64,000 nt of DNA from Streptomyces sp. NBC_01298 (GCF_035978755.1 NZ_CP108414.1:5022001-5086000), one strand, 5' to 3'; shown: positions 53,407-62,141, counted from the first letter of the stretch. Notes: generated from the sequence alone by a model not told the origin. Numbers and translations are program-made.

Positions 53407-53964
53407 ATGAACACCCGCACCCGCGTTCTCACCGGTACCGCCGTCGCCGTCGCCCTCGGCGCCGGAGCCTTCGGCGCGGTCAGCGCCAGCGCCGCCCCGG
53501 CCTCCGCCCCGGTCGCGGCCCCGGCCGCCGTCGCGAAGAAGGACGGCGACAAGAAGAACTTCACCACCTCCACGCACCTCACCATCGACGCCGCCACCCG
53601 CGCCGCCCAGGCCGCGCTGGACGCCGCCGAGAGCGAGAACCAGAAGGTGACCGTCGCCGTCGTGGACCGCAACGGCAACACCATCGTCACGCTGCGCGGC
53701 GATGGCGCGGGCCCGCAGTCCTACGAGTCGGCGCAGCGCAAGGCCTACACCGCCGTGTCCTGGAACGCCCCGACCTCGGTGCTCGCCGGCCGCCTCGCGC
53801 AGACCCCGAACCTGAAGGACATCCCCGGCACCCTCTTCCTCGGCGGCGGCACCCCCGTCCAGGCCGACGGCGCCCCCGTCGCGGGTGTCGGCGTGGCCGG
53901 CGCCCCGAGCGGTGACCTGGACGAGAAGTTCGCCAAGGCCGGCGTGGACGCCCTCAACAAGTAG
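53407..53964 (+). CDS. hbpS: HbpS, secreted heme-binding protein (GlcG/DUF336 family)
   Basis: 185 residues. A Sec-type signal (RVLTGTAVAVALGAGAFGAV, cleavage near SASAA) precedes the GlcG/DUF336 domain: LTIDAATRAAQAALDAAESE, KVTVAVVDRNGNTIVTLRGD, SYESAQRKAYTAVSW, IPGTLFLGGGTPVQADGAPV and AGVGVAGAPSGDLDEKFAKA. HbpS of S. reticuli forms octamers at the cell surface, binds heme and controls SenS. AGGAG precedes ATG 53407. It is divergent from senS. Confidence 0.93.
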   Translation: MNTRTRVLTGTAVAVALGAGAFGAVSASAAPASAPVAAPAAVAKKDGDKKNFTTSTHLTIDAATRAAQAALDAAESENQKVTVAVVDRNGNTIVTLRGDGAGPQSYESAQRKAYTAVSWNAPTSVLAGRLAQTPNLKDIPGTLFLGGGTPVQADGAPVAGVGVAGAPSGDLDEKFAKAGVDALNK

Positions 53965-54024
53965 CAGCGCCGAGGAGCAGCAGCGCCTAGGAGCAGCAGC
54001 GTCGCGGGACGTAGTCTCGAACGC

Positions 54025-55455
54025 GTGGATCAACGCGCACTCTCCCGCCTGGCCGCCCCCGCCGTCGCCGCCCTGCTCGCCCTCACCACGGGCTGCACGG
54101 GGGAGACCGTGCAGGGGCGGCCGGGTGCGTCGGGGGTGCGCGACCCGTACTTCCCCAAGGCCGGCAACGGCGGCTACCAGGTCGAGCACTACTCCCTGGA
54201 CTTCGACTACGACCCGGCCGACGGGCGGCTGCACGCCACCGCCGTCATCACCGCCCGTGCCGAGCAGGGGCTCAGCTCCTTCAACCTCGATCTCAGCGGG
54301 CTCCAGGTGGAGGGCGTGAGCGTGCAGGGCGCCGGGGCCCGCTTCAACCGCTCCGGCAACGAGCTGACGGTGCGCCCCGCCGAGGACCTGGAGCGCGGGG
54401 AGGTCTTCCGTACGGAGGTCGACTACTCCGGCCGGCCCAGGACCGTCACCGACCCCGACGGGTCCCGGGAGGGGTGGATCGTCACCCCGGGCGGCAAGGG
54501 CGCGGTCGGCGTCGGCGAACCCGTCGGGTCGATGGCCTGGTTCCCGGGGAACCACCACCCGAGCGACAAGGCCACGTACGACATCACGGTGACCGTCCCG
54601 CGCGGGTACGAGGCCGTGTCCAACGGCGAGCTGCGTTCCCGTACGGAGGAGGACGACGGGCGGACCGTGTTCGCCTGGCACTCGGCGGAGCCGATGGCGA
54701 GCTACCTGGCGACCGTGGCCGTCGGGAAGTTCGAGGTGGCGACCGGGCGGACCGCCTCCGGGATCCCCGTGTACACGGCGGTCTCGCCCGGGGAGGCGAA
54801 GGCGAGCGGGGCCGCGCTCGCGCGGCTGCCCGAGATGGTGGAGTGGGGCATCGGGCGGTTCGGCCCGTACCCCTTCTCCGCGACGGGCGCCATCGTGCTG
54901 CCAGCGCACAGCCTCGGCTACGCGCTGGAGACGCAGACCCGGCCGGTGTTCCCGGGGGCGCCCGGCAGCGAGGAACTGGTGCTGCACGAGCTGGCGCACC
55001 AGTGGTTCGGGGACTCGGTGTCGCCGGAGTCCTGGAAGGACATGTGGCTCAACGAGGGCTTCGCGACCTACGCCGAGTGGCTGTGGACCGAGGACCACGG
55101 CGGTCCGAGCGCGCAGCGGCACTTCGACGCCTACCTCGCCGGGGACACCCGCGTCGACGACGCGGCGGGCTCGGACTGGGACGCCTTCCCGCCGGCCGCA
55201 CCGCCCGGCCCGAAGGAGATCTCCGAAGCCCCGGTGTACGGGCGCGGGGCGATGGTCCTGCAACGGGTCCGGCAGGAGGTCGGCGACGAGAAGTTCTTCG
55301 CCCTCGTACGGGGCTGGGCCGCCGACCACCGGCACGGGAACGCGAGCACGGCCGATTTCACCGCCTACGCGGAGGAGAAGACGGGCCGTGATCTGACGGA
55401 GGTCTGGGACGTGTGGCTGTACGGGAAGGACAGCCCGAAGGCGCCTAAGCCGTGA
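54025..55455 (+). CDS. M1-family zinc metallopeptidase lipoprotein
   Basis: 476 residues. The signal peptide ends with lipobox LTTGC, so the protein is anchored outside. The aminopeptidase N-terminal beta domain is followed by the catalytic HELAHQWFGDSVSPESW and, 18 residues after the second His, the third zinc ligand E in LNEGFATYAEW. The GAMEN exopeptidase motif is replaced by a divergent loop (LGYALETQTRP). It should degrade peptides at the cell surface. GTG 54025 is used. A repeat of AGCAGCAGCGCC lies just upstream. Confidence 0.9.
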   Translation: MDQRALSRLAAPAVAALLALTTGCTGETVQGRPGASGVRDPYFPKAGNGGYQVEHYSLDFDYDPADGRLHATAVITARAEQGLSSFNLDLSGLQVEGVSVQGAGARFNRSGNELTVRPAEDLERGEVFRTEVDYSGRPRTVTDPDGSREGWIVTPGGKGAVGVGEPVGSMAWFPGNHHPSDKATYDITVTVPRGYEAVSNGELRSRTEEDDGRTVFAWHSAEPMASYLATVAVGKFEVATGRTASGIPVYTAVSPGEAKASGAALARLPEMVEWGIGRFGPYPFSATGAIVLPAHSLGYALETQTRPVFPGAPGSEELVLHELAHQWFGDSVSPESWKDMWLNEGFATYAEWLWTEDHGGPSAQRHFDAYLAGDTRVDDAAGSDWDAFPPAAPPGPKEISEAPVYGRGAMVLQRVRQEVGDEKFFALVRGWAADHRHGNASTADFTAYAEEKTGRDLTEVWDVWLYGKDSPKAPKP

Positions 55456-55468
55456 GTTCCCCCGCCCC

Positions 55469-55987
55469 CTACAGCGCCTTGCGCAGGACCGTGCAGGGGC
55501 GGCCCGCCTCGCGGTCGGCGGCCCGGCGCAGGGTGACGTAGCCCTGGGACTGCCAGAAGGCGAGGGCCTTCTCGTTGGCGTCGAGCACGGCGATCCGTAC
55601 GCCCGAGCGTCCCGCGTCGCGGAAGCGGTCCTCGACCATGGCGACCACGGCGCGGCCGTATCCCTCGCGGTGTGCGGTGGCGTCGATGAGGAGGAGACCG
55701 ATCCACGGGTCGGGGTCCTCGGACGCCGGGTCCGGGTGGTGGGCGAGGGTGGCGGCCAGGCCTACGAGGCGTCCGGCGGAGCGGGCGAGGAGGACCTCGG
55801 CGCCTTCGTGCGCGAGCTCGTCGGCGAGGGCGGCGGCGACCTGTTCGACCGTGATGCGGCCGGGGTCGGGGAAATCTCCGCTGAGCTCGAAGAACGCGTG
55901 GTTGGTCGCGTAGAGCGTGGCGATTTCGGTGAGGACCGGGCCCGGTAGGGCGCCGTCCTCGACGGGGGCGAGCGGCAGGAGGATCAC
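55469..55987 (-). CDS. GNAT N-acetyltransferase
   Basis: 172 residues. Motif A is LLIDATAHREGYGRAVVAMV, motif B has FWQSQGYVTLRRAADREAGR. The N-terminus (ILLPLAPVEDGALPG) is unusual but conserved in Streptomyces homologues, as I recall. The substrate is unknown. It converges with the M1 peptidase and lies downstream of terD, past a strong terminator. Confidence 0.83.
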   Translation of the reverse strand: MILLPLAPVEDGALPGPVLTEIATLYATNHAFFELSGDFPDPGRITVEQVAAALADELAHEGAEVLLARSAGRLVGLAATLAHHPDPASEDPDPWIGLLLIDATAHREGYGRAVVAMVEDRFRDAGRSGVRIAVLDANEKALAFWQSQGYVTLRRAADREAGRPCTVLRKAL

Positions 55988-56002
55988 GTACGGAACGGTA
56001 GC

Positions 56003-56037
56003 GAAGCCCCCTCCCCGGACGGCCGGGAGGGGGCTTC
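56003..56037 (-). terminator. Hairpin terminator of terD
   Basis: Perfect 13-bp arms GAAGCCCCCTCCC / GGGAGGGGGCTTC with a 9-nt loop between terD and the GNAT gene. Confidence 0.9.
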
Positions 56038-56073
56038 AGCTGAGTCGCGTCCCGGGGACGCGGGCGCTCAGGG

Positions 56074-56649
56074 TCAGACGTTGACGCCGAAGTCTTGGGC
56101 GATGCCGGTCAGGCCGGAGGCGTACCCCTGGCCCACGGCGCGGAACTTCCACTCGGCGCCGTTGCGGTAGAGCTCGCCGAAGACCATGGCGGTCTCGGTC
56201 GCGGCGTCCTCGGAGAGGTCGTAGCGGGCGATCTCGACGCCGCCGGCCTGGTTCACGACGCGGATGTACGCGTTGCGGACCTGGCCGAAGTTCTGGCTGC
56301 GGGTCTCGGCGTCGTAGATGGAGACCGGGAAGACGATCTTGTCCACGTCGGCCGGCAGGCCGGCGAGGTTGACGTTGATGGCCTCGTCGTCGCCCGCGCC
56401 CTCGCCGGTGCGGTTGTCACCGGTGTGCACGATGGTCTGGTCCGGGGTGGACTTGTTGTTGAAGAAGACGAAGTGGCCGTCGGAGACGACCTTGCCGAGC
56501 GCGTTGACCGCGATGGCGGAGGCGTCCAGGTCGAAGTCGACACCGGTGGTCGTGCGGGTGTCCCAGCCGAGGCCGACCGTGACGGCCGCGAGGCCCGGGG
56601 CCTCCTTGCTGAGCGAGACGTTTCCGCCCTTGGAGAGGCTTACTGCCAT
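56074..56649 (-). CDS. terD: TerD-family calcium-binding stress protein
   Basis: 191 residues, full-length TerD. The family start [18 protein letters not shown] and the Ca-binding motifs [10 protein letters not shown] and [17 protein letters not shown] are present, with [20 protein letters not shown] near the end. TerD proteins respond to tellurite and DNA or envelope stress. S. coelicolor has many paralogues; SCO4277 occupies this place. It is a single gene, not a full ter operon. A 10-bp tandem repeat lies in its 5' region. Confidence 0.93.
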   Translation of the reverse strand: MAVSLSKGGNVSLSKEAPGLAAVTVGLGWDTRTTTGVDFDLDASAIAVNALGKVVSDGHFVFFNNKSTPDQTIVHTGDNRTGEGAGDDEAINVNLAGLPADVDKIVFPVSIYDAETRSQNFGQVRNAYIRVVNQAGGVEIARYDLSEDAATETAMVFGELYRNGAEWKFRAVGQGYASGLTGIAQDFGVNV

Positions 56650-56670
56650 GGTGACTGGTGTCCCTTCCTA

Positions 56671-56690
56671 GTCTCACTTGGTCTCACTTG
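56671..56690. repeat. Perfect 10-bp tandem repeat GTCTCACTTG (2 copies) before terD
   Basis: Adjacent identical decamers 22 bp upstream of the terD ATG; possible regulator-binding or translation-control site. Confidence 0.7.
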
Positions 56691-56835
56691 TCGTATGGAC
56701 CGTGAGAGTGCCCAAGTTACCGCTGACCTCCATAACGCGGGGAGAGGGGCGCCAGGTTCCGCATTCCGGGAAATGTCCGCGATGCGGGCGGAAATGCGGG
56801 TGACGGGGACCCGGCGGGCACGGATCATAGGGGGC

Positions 56836-57261
56836 ATGCCTGGTCCCTATGTCATCCGCGGTTCGGTCGTGCTCCCCGAGGGCGAGCTCGCCTGGCGTTT
56901 TTCGCGGTCCTCCGGGCCGGGCGGCCAGCACGTGAACACCTCGGACTCGCGCGTGGAGCTGCTCTTCGACGTCGCGGCGACGAAGTCGCTGCCCGACGTG
57001 TGGAAGGAGCGGGCGCTGGAGCGCCTCGCGTCCCGGCTGGTCGACGGGGTGGTGACGGTACGGGCCTCCGAGCACCGCTCCCAGTTCCGCAACCGCGAGA
57101 TGGCGCTGGTCCGGCTGACCGCGCTGCTGGCCGAGGCCACGGCGCCGCCGCCGAAGGCGCGCCGGGCGACGAAGATCCCCCGGGGGATCAACGAGCGGCG
57201 GCTGCGCGAGAAGAAGGCCCGCGGCGAGACCAAGCGGGGACGGGGCGGGCGCGACTGGTGA
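56836..57261 (+). CDS. arfB: Alternative ribosome-rescue factor ArfB (YaeJ/ICT1)
   Basis: 141 residues from ATG 56836. The peptidyl-tRNA hydrolase motif G-G-Q is in RSSGPGGQHVNTSDSRVELL, and the C-terminal Arg/Lys-rich tail (KARRATKIPRGINERRLREK) enters the empty mRNA channel. It frees ribosomes stalled on non-stop mRNA. The length and tail agree with ArfB rather than the larger release factors RF1/RF2. It is divergent from terD across 186 bp. Confidence 0.93.
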   Translation: MPGPYVIRGSVVLPEGELAWRFSRSSGPGGQHVNTSDSRVELLFDVAATKSLPDVWKERALERLASRLVDGVVTVRASEHRSQFRNREMALVRLTALLAEATAPPPKARRATKIPRGINERRLREKKARGETKRGRGGRDW

Positions 57262-57283
57262 CGGCGGGCCGGGCGGCGGGGGA

Positions 57284-57414
57284 GGACCGCCCCGGCATCA
57301 GCCCGGCCCGGCCCGGCGTCAGCCCGGCATCAGCCCGGACCGCCCCGGCATCAGCCCGGCCCGGCCCGGCATCAGCCCGGACCGCCCCGGACCGCCCCGG
57401 ACCGTCCCTGCCTC
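57284..57414. repeat. Degenerate GCATCAGCCCGGCCCGG / CCGGACCGC tandem repeats
   Basis: About ten imperfect units between arfB and the flavin reductase stop, with alternating GCATCAGCCCGG and ACCGCCCCGG blocks. Confidence 0.85.
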
Positions 57415-58015
57415 AGGGCGCCAGGTGCCGGTAGCGCCCCCGGAAGTACGTCAGCGGCGGGGAGTCCGGCGCCGGCTGGCCGGCGGTGAGGACGTGGCCG
57501 ATGACCAGGGTGTGGTCGCCCGCCTCGACGCGGTTCTCCGTACGGCACTCCAGGGTGGCCAGCGCTCCCGACAGCAGCGGGGCGCCGGAAACTCCGCCGC
57601 GGGTGTAGGGGACGTCCGCGAAGAGCAGCCGGTCGCTGATGCGGTTCTTCATGGAGAAGCGGCTGGCGATCTGGACCTGGTGGTCGGCGAGCACCGACAC
57701 CGCCCACAGCGGCTGCTCGGCCAGCAGGTCGTCCATCCGGGAGCCCTCGCGCACGCTGACGAGGACCAGGGGCGGGTCCAGGGACACGGACATGAAGGCG
57801 GTCGCCGTCATGCCGACGTCCTCGCCGCGGCTGCCGACCGACAGCGGGGGTTCCTCCGCGGTGATCAGGCACACGCCCGCGGTCAGTCGGGACATCGCGG
57901 CCCGGAACTCGTCGTTGCTCACCCCCACAGCATGGGGTGCGGGTACGGAAAGTGGTGTCACGGGGGTCGTAGGGGGCACGGTCGGGACGCTACTGTCACC
58001 CCTCGCGCGGCGCAT
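57413..58015 (-). CDS. Flavin reductase family (FMN-binding split barrel) protein
   Basis: 200 residues as drawn from ATG 58015; GTG starts at or near residue 30-33 would make a 168-residue protein and are possible. The split-barrel FMN domain is FRAAMSRLTAGVCLITAEEP, VGMTATAFMSVSLDPPLVLV and NRISDRLLFADVPYTRGG. It probably uses NAD(P)H to supply reduced flavin to a monooxygenase, or acts as a pyridoxamine-oxidase-like reductase. No monooxygenase is adjacent. Confidence 0.85.
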   Translation of the reverse strand: MRRARGDSSVPTVPPTTPVTPLSVPAPHAVGVSNDEFRAAMSRLTAGVCLITAEEPPLSVGSRGEDVGMTATAFMSVSLDPPLVLVSVREGSRMDDLLAEQPLWAVSVLADHQVQIASRFSMKNRISDRLLFADVPYTRGGVSGAPLLSGALATLECRTENRVEAGDHTLVIGHVLTAGQPAPDSPPLTYFRGRYRHLAP

Positions 58016-58160
58016 CGGGCGCAGGGCGGAGCCGCTCCCCGGCCCGTCGACCTAGGCCGTCCTAGGGCCGGGCGTATCGTTTGCTTCCGGGAACGGGTCG
58101 GGTGGAGGCGTCGGAACGGGACCGCGTGGAGCGACGCGGCGGTCACCTATATTCATCTCA

Positions 58161-58176
58161 TGTGACTTGAGTCACA
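58161..58176. promoter_or_regulatory. CRP-like palindrome upstream of cdgB
   Basis: TGTGACTTGAGTCACA is a perfect TGTGA-N6-TCACA site, 142 bp before the chosen cdgB start. Confidence 0.7.
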
Positions 58177-58191
58177 GAGAGCAAGATTTGT

Positions 58192-58204
58192 TGACCCTGT
58201 GTAC
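58192..58204 (+). promoter_or_regulatory. BldD-box-like site upstream of cdgB
   Basis: TGACCCTGTGTAC agrees with the BldD consensus tnACnC(A/T)GnGTnA at nearly all defined positions. Further inverted repeats CACAG-CTCA-CTGTG (58211-58224) and CACTG-TGATT-CAGTG (58218-58232) follow. Confidence 0.65.
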
Positions 58205-58302
58205 CTGCCGCACAGCTCACTGTGATTCAGTGGACGGGACACCGCAACGAAGCGCCGATGACAAACCTGGAGTTGCTGTCGAGGTCTCGGGGAGAGCGAG
58301 CA

Positions 58303-60018
58303 ATGGAGACCGAGTCGGAGCCGTACGTCCGTCTTGCGACCCTGCGGCAGCTGCACCGGGTGGTGGCCGAGCTCAATACGGCCCGGAGCCTGGCGGACAC
58401 CCTGCAGACCGTCGTGGACGGCATCGTCCTGGGTCTCGGCTACGAACTCGCCTGTGTCAACCTCGTTCGCCCCGACGGTGATCTGGTCGTCGCCGCCTTC
58501 GCGGGCGACCCCGCCGCCGAAGCCCTGATCACCGGCCGCGTCGGCTCGCGAGCCTCCTGGGAACGCCGTCTCACGATGGGCGAGAACTGGGACGGCCTGC
58601 GCTTCATCCCGCACACCGAGGGCTGGGTCCTCGTCGAGGACGACGTCCCGCAGTGGCACACCGAGGGCCCCGATCCGCGGTTCGAGGACGAGTGGCACCC
58701 CGAGGACCGGCTCTACGCACCCATGTACGCCTCCGGAGGCGAGCTGCTGGGCGTGGTCTCCGTGGACCGCCCGCGCAACGGCCGCCGGCCCGGCGCCTGG
58801 GGCCGCGAAGCGCTCCAGATGTACGCCTTCCAGGCCGCGATTGCCATCAGCAACGCCCGGCTCCGCGCGAACATGCAGCGGGCCCTGGTACGGCTGGAAC
58901 GTGAACAGCAGGCCCTGCGGGCCAGTGAAGAGTCGTTCCGCCAGGCCTTCGAGTACGCCCCGAGCGGCATGGCGATCGCCGAGATGGGCGGCGACCAGCA
59001 CGGCCGCCTGCTGCGTACCAACGACGCGCTGTGCCGGCTGCTGGGACGGCCCGCCTCCGTGCTGCGCCGGTACTCCTTCTCCGACCTCGTGCACCCCGAG
59101 GACATCGGCACCCTGCTGCGCACCTCCGCCGAGGGCGGCCGCGCCGAGCTGAGGCTGGGGCGGCGCGACGGTACGTACGTCTGGGTCTCGCTGCGCAACT
59201 CCGTCGTCGCCGACGCCGCCGACGGGCCGCGCTTCCTGCTCACCCACGTCGAGGACATCGAGGAACGCAAGCGGCACGAGCTGCAGCTCGCCCACCGCGC
59301 CAGCCACGACTCGCTGACCGGCCTGCCCAACAGCGCCGAGCTGCGCTCCCGGCTCGGGGCCCGGCTCTGTCGCCGCCCGCAGTCGGTGCGCGCCACCGCC
59401 GTGGAGGCGCTGGACGCGGCCTTCGAGACCCGGCCCTCGGTGGAAGGCGGCCCCGGCGGGCACGGCGAGCACGGGTTCCGGCCCGACGGCTTTCCCGAGC
59501 CCTTCGAGTTCCCCGGCGGCATGGGCGGCCCCGGTGGCATGGGCGGCGGCTCGCCCGCGGGGGGTCCGTACGACCACCACGTGCACACGGTCGCGCCGGC
59601 GACCGACATCGACGACGGTACGAAGGGGCTCGCGGTGCTCTTCTGCGACCTCGACGGTTTCAAGTCGATCAACGACCGGTTCGGGCACCACACCGGTGAC
59701 GCGGTCCTCATCGAGGTGGCCCGGCGGCTGACGACCGGGGTCCGGGACGGGGACACGGTGGCCCGGCTGGGCGGTGACGAGTTCGTCGTCCTCGCCGACG
59801 GGCTGGGCGCCGCCGACGCCGCCGACCTCGCCGTGCGGCTGCGCAACGCGATCATCCCGCCGATCCGGGTGGACGGCCGGGCGGTCCGCGTGGGAGCCAG
59901 TTTCGGCATCGGCTGGGCGAGCTGCGGCATGTCGGCCGACGAGGTGCTGCGCTCGGCCGACCAGCGCATGTACATCGAGAAGCGCTCCCGTTCGAAGGCG
60001 CACCGCAGGGCCGGGTAA
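58303..60018 (+). CDS. cdgB: CdgB, GAF-PAS-GGDEF diguanylate cyclase
   Basis: 571 residues from ATG 58303 (GGGGAGAG 6-13 nt upstream; earlier in-frame ATGs exist). GAF-like region ~residues 20-185, PAS/PAC ~200-315 (FRQAFEYAPSGMAIAEMGGD, HVEDIEERKRHELQL), then GGDEF from ASHDSLTGLPN. A ~80-residue Gly/Pro-rich insertion splits the GGDEF domain before AVLFCDLDGFKSINDRFG. The catalytic GGDEF is at residues 490-494 and the inhibitory I-site R-D-G-D five residues before it, so it should synthesise c-di-GMP with product inhibition. S. coelicolor CdgB (SCO4281) affects development and is a BldD target. Confidence 0.93.
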   Translation: METESEPYVRLATLRQLHRVVAELNTARSLADTLQTVVDGIVLGLGYELACVNLVRPDGDLVVAAFAGDPAAEALITGRVGSRASWERRLTMGENWDGLRFIPHTEGWVLVEDDVPQWHTEGPDPRFEDEWHPEDRLYAPMYASGGELLGVVSVDRPRNGRRPGAWGREALQMYAFQAAIAISNARLRANMQRALVRLEREQQALRASEESFRQAFEYAPSGMAIAEMGGDQHGRLLRTNDALCRLLGRPASVLRRYSFSDLVHPEDIGTLLRTSAEGGRAELRLGRRDGTYVWVSLRNSVVADAADGPRFLLTHVEDIEERKRHELQLAHRASHDSLTGLPNSAELRSRLGARLCRRPQSVRATAVEALDAAFETRPSVEGGPGGHGEHGFRPDGFPEPFEFPGGMGGPGGMGGGSPAGGPYDHHVHTVAPATDIDDGTKGLAVLFCDLDGFKSINDRFGHHTGDAVLIEVARRLTTGVRDGDTVARLGGDEFVVLADGLGAADAADLAVRLRNAIIPPIRVDGRAVRVGASFGIGWASCGMSADEVLRSADQRMYIEKRSRSKAHRRAG

Positions 60019-60086
60019 GCTCTCGGGCCGCCCGTGGGCGCACCTGTTCGGGGTAGGCTCCCCGGGGTCGAAAGGAGTGACCTGCG

Positions 60087-61106
60087 ATGACGACGCCCGC
60101 GAACCACGGCCCGAACAACGGGGCGAACCAGCCCGAGGATGACGACCCGTTCGGCTACCTCTACGAGGACGGACAGGCCGCGGGGGCCACCCCGCCCGGG
60201 CAGGGCGGCGGGTACGGCTACCCGGGACCCGGGGCCGGCAGCCAGCCGGGCGTGCCCCGGACCTCGTACAACCAGGTCCGCACCGTCGGTGACCGGCCCT
60301 ACGGCGGCCAGCGCGGGCCGGTGCCCTATCAGCAGGGCCCCCCGCAGCAGCAGGCCTACCAGGCCCAGTACCAGGCCCCCGAAGCGCTCCAGGCGGGCGG
60401 CTACGGCGTTCCGCCGCAGCAGCAGCCCCCGCAGTACACCCAGTCCCTGCCGCTGCCGGGCTCCGGCGGCGGCCACGGTGGCGGCGGGTCCAGCCGCAGG
60501 GGCATGCTCATCGCGGCCGTCGCGGTGGTCGCCGCGGTGGCGATCGGCATCGGCGCGGCGGTGATCTTCGGCAAGAAGGACGACGCCGACAAGGGCAAGA
60601 ACACGGCGAACACGGGCCAGAGCCCGTCGGCACCCGCCCCGACCCCCTCGGGCCAGCCGAGCAACTCCGCGCCGGTGGACGCCCCCCTGCCCAAGGGCGA
60701 CGCGGGCGGCTCCGGCATGGTGATCAGCGGCGGCGCGCAGCTGGATGGCACGGTGAAGGGCGCGGAGAGCGCGAGCGGCCAGTACGTGGGCAACTTCAAC
60801 CAGCCGGGCGCGGCGGTCACCTGGACGCTGGACCTCCCCAAGGGGGGCACCTACCGGCTCTACGTGCGCTACGGCATCCCGGGTGAGGACGCCAACGCCA
60901 CCCTCGCGGTGAACGGCAAGCCCAACACCTCGCCGCTGAACATGCGGAACTTCGCGAAATCCCCCCAGGGTGACTGGGAGAAGGGCTGGCAGACCACCTG
61001 GGGCCAGGTGACCCTCAAGGAGGGCACCAACACGGTCAAGCTGTCGTGTGAGTCCGGCAACAAGTGCCAGGTCAACATCGACAAGCTGTGGCTCCAGAAG
61101 GGCTGA
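60087..61106 (+). CDS. Membrane-anchored CBM35/CBM6-like carbohydrate-binding protein
   Basis: 339 residues from ATG 60087, with AAAGGAGTGA upstream. A Gly/Pro/Gln/Tyr-rich cytoplasmic arm of ~130 residues leads to one membrane segment (GMLIAAVAVVAAVAIGIGAA), a Ser/Pro linker, and a C-terminal CBM35/CBM6-like domain: LDGTVKGAESASGQYVGNFN, TYRLYVRYGIPGEDANATLA, VTLKEGTNTVKLSCESGN. The domain should bind sugars of the cell wall or exopolysaccharide outside the cell. It is 68 bp after cdgB; function unknown. Confidence 0.87.
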   Translation: MTTPANHGPNNGANQPEDDDPFGYLYEDGQAAGATPPGQGGGYGYPGPGAGSQPGVPRTSYNQVRTVGDRPYGGQRGPVPYQQGPPQQQAYQAQYQAPEALQAGGYGVPPQQQPPQYTQSLPLPGSGGGHGGGGSSRRGMLIAAVAVVAAVAIGIGAAVIFGKKDDADKGKNTANTGQSPSAPAPTPSGQPSNSAPVDAPLPKGDAGGSGMVISGGAQLDGTVKGAESASGQYVGNFNQPGAAVTWTLDLPKGGTYRLYVRYGIPGEDANATLAVNGKPNTSPLNMRNFAKSPQGDWEKGWQTTWGQVTLKEGTNTVKLSCESGNKCQVNIDKLWLQKG

Positions 61107-61125
61107 GCGGCAGCGAGAAGGCGTC

Positions 61126-62046
61126 CTAGCCCTCCGTGACCTTCACCGACCCCCGTACCTCCTCGTAGGTGCGGGGGTCGAAGTCTCCCGCCGTGGGGGC
61201 CGCGACCGTGGCGGCCGAGAGGGCCACCGCTCGGGTCAGGCGGTCCGGCCAGGCCAGGCCTTCGGTGAGGGCCGAGAGGAGGCCCGCGACCGCGGAGTCG
61301 CCGGCGCCCGTGGGGTTGCCCGCCAGGGCGCGGGGCGGGGCCGCGCGCCAGGTGCCGGCGGAGGTGGCGGCGAGGAGTCCGGCCGGGCCGAGCGAGGTGA
61401 CCACCGCGTGGGCCCCGCGGCGGCGGGCGTCCCGGGTGGCGGGGAGCGGGTCGCGGGAGCCGGTCAGCTCCGCGAGCTCGGCGGCGTTCGGTTTGATCAC
61501 GTCGGGGCGGGCCGCGACCCCGCGGCGCAGGGCTTCGCCGCTGGTGTCGAGGAGGACGGGCACGCCGGCCGTGCGGGCCGCCCGTACGAGGGTGGCGTAG
61601 GCCCCCACGGGTACGCCCGGGGGCAGGCTGCCGCACAGGGCCACCGCGCGGGCGCCGCCCGCCAGCAGGGCCTCGTAGCGGGAGAGGAACCCGGACCACT
61701 CGGCGGCGGTGATCAGCGGGCCCGGTTCGTTGAACTGCGTGGTGTCCCCCGAGGCCTCGTCGACGACGGCCAGGGTGCGCCGGGTGGTGCCCGCGCAGGG
61801 GACCAGCTCGTCGCGGACGCCGGGGGAGCCGGCGAGCAGCTCGCGTACGAGGGTTCCCGTGGGGCCGCCCGCGAAGCCGGTCGCGGTGACCTCGTGGCCG
61901 ATCGCGGCGAGCACGCGGGCCACGTTCAGGCCCTTGCCGCCGGGGCGTTCGGTGACCTGGGTGACGCGGTGGGAGGCGTGCGCGAGCAGGCGCGGTACGC
62001 GGTAGGTGACGTCGAGCGCGGTGTTGAGCGTCACGGTCAGGATCAT
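61126..62046 (-). CDS. PfkB-family sugar kinase (1-phosphofructokinase/tagatose-6-P kinase type)
   Basis: 306 residues from ATG 62046. N-terminal substrate motif MILTVTLNTALDVTYRVPRL with PGGKGLNVARVLAAIGH, then the PfkB signature 2 with catalytic Asp in ALAGNPTGAGDSAVAGLLSA. The LacC/FruK subfamily phosphorylates hexose phosphates such as fructose-1-P or tagatose-6-P. Next to nagA and nagK, a role in amino-sugar catabolism is likely by context, but the substrate is not shown. The hairpin terminator of the nagKA pair separates it from nagA. Confidence 0.87.
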   Translation of the reverse strand: MILTVTLNTALDVTYRVPRLLAHASHRVTQVTERPGGKGLNVARVLAAIGHEVTATGFAGGPTGTLVRELLAGSPGVRDELVPCAGTTRRTLAVVDEASGDTTQFNEPGPLITAAEWSGFLSRYEALLAGGARAVALCGSLPPGVPVGAYATLVRAARTAGVPVLLDTSGEALRRGVAARPDVIKPNAAELAELTGSRDPLPATRDARRRGAHAVVTSLGPAGLLAATSAGTWRAAPPRALAGNPTGAGDSAVAGLLSALTEGLAWPDRLTRAVALSAATVAAPTAGDFDPRTYEEVRGSVKVTEG

Positions 62047-62105
62047 GGCGGGCCCCGGTCTCGGTGTGTGCGGCCTCGGGCGGGGCAACAGCATGCCAAA
62101 CGGAG

Positions 62106-62141
62106 AAGCGGTCGGCCCAGTACCCCGGGCCGACCGCTTTT
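62106..62141. terminator. Hairpin terminator next to nagA
   Basis: 13-bp arms AAGCGGTCGGCCC / GGGCCGACCGCTT with TTTT on the plus strand, between the kinase and nagA. Confidence 0.88.

Noticed and set aside
56074..56649. Tellurite/phage-defence ter operon
   Set aside because: Only a lone terD; no terZABCE or associated genes.
57284..57414. Possible CRISPR-like repeat array
   Set aside because: Units are imperfect and contiguous without unique spacers, and no cas genes are near; simple tandem repeat.
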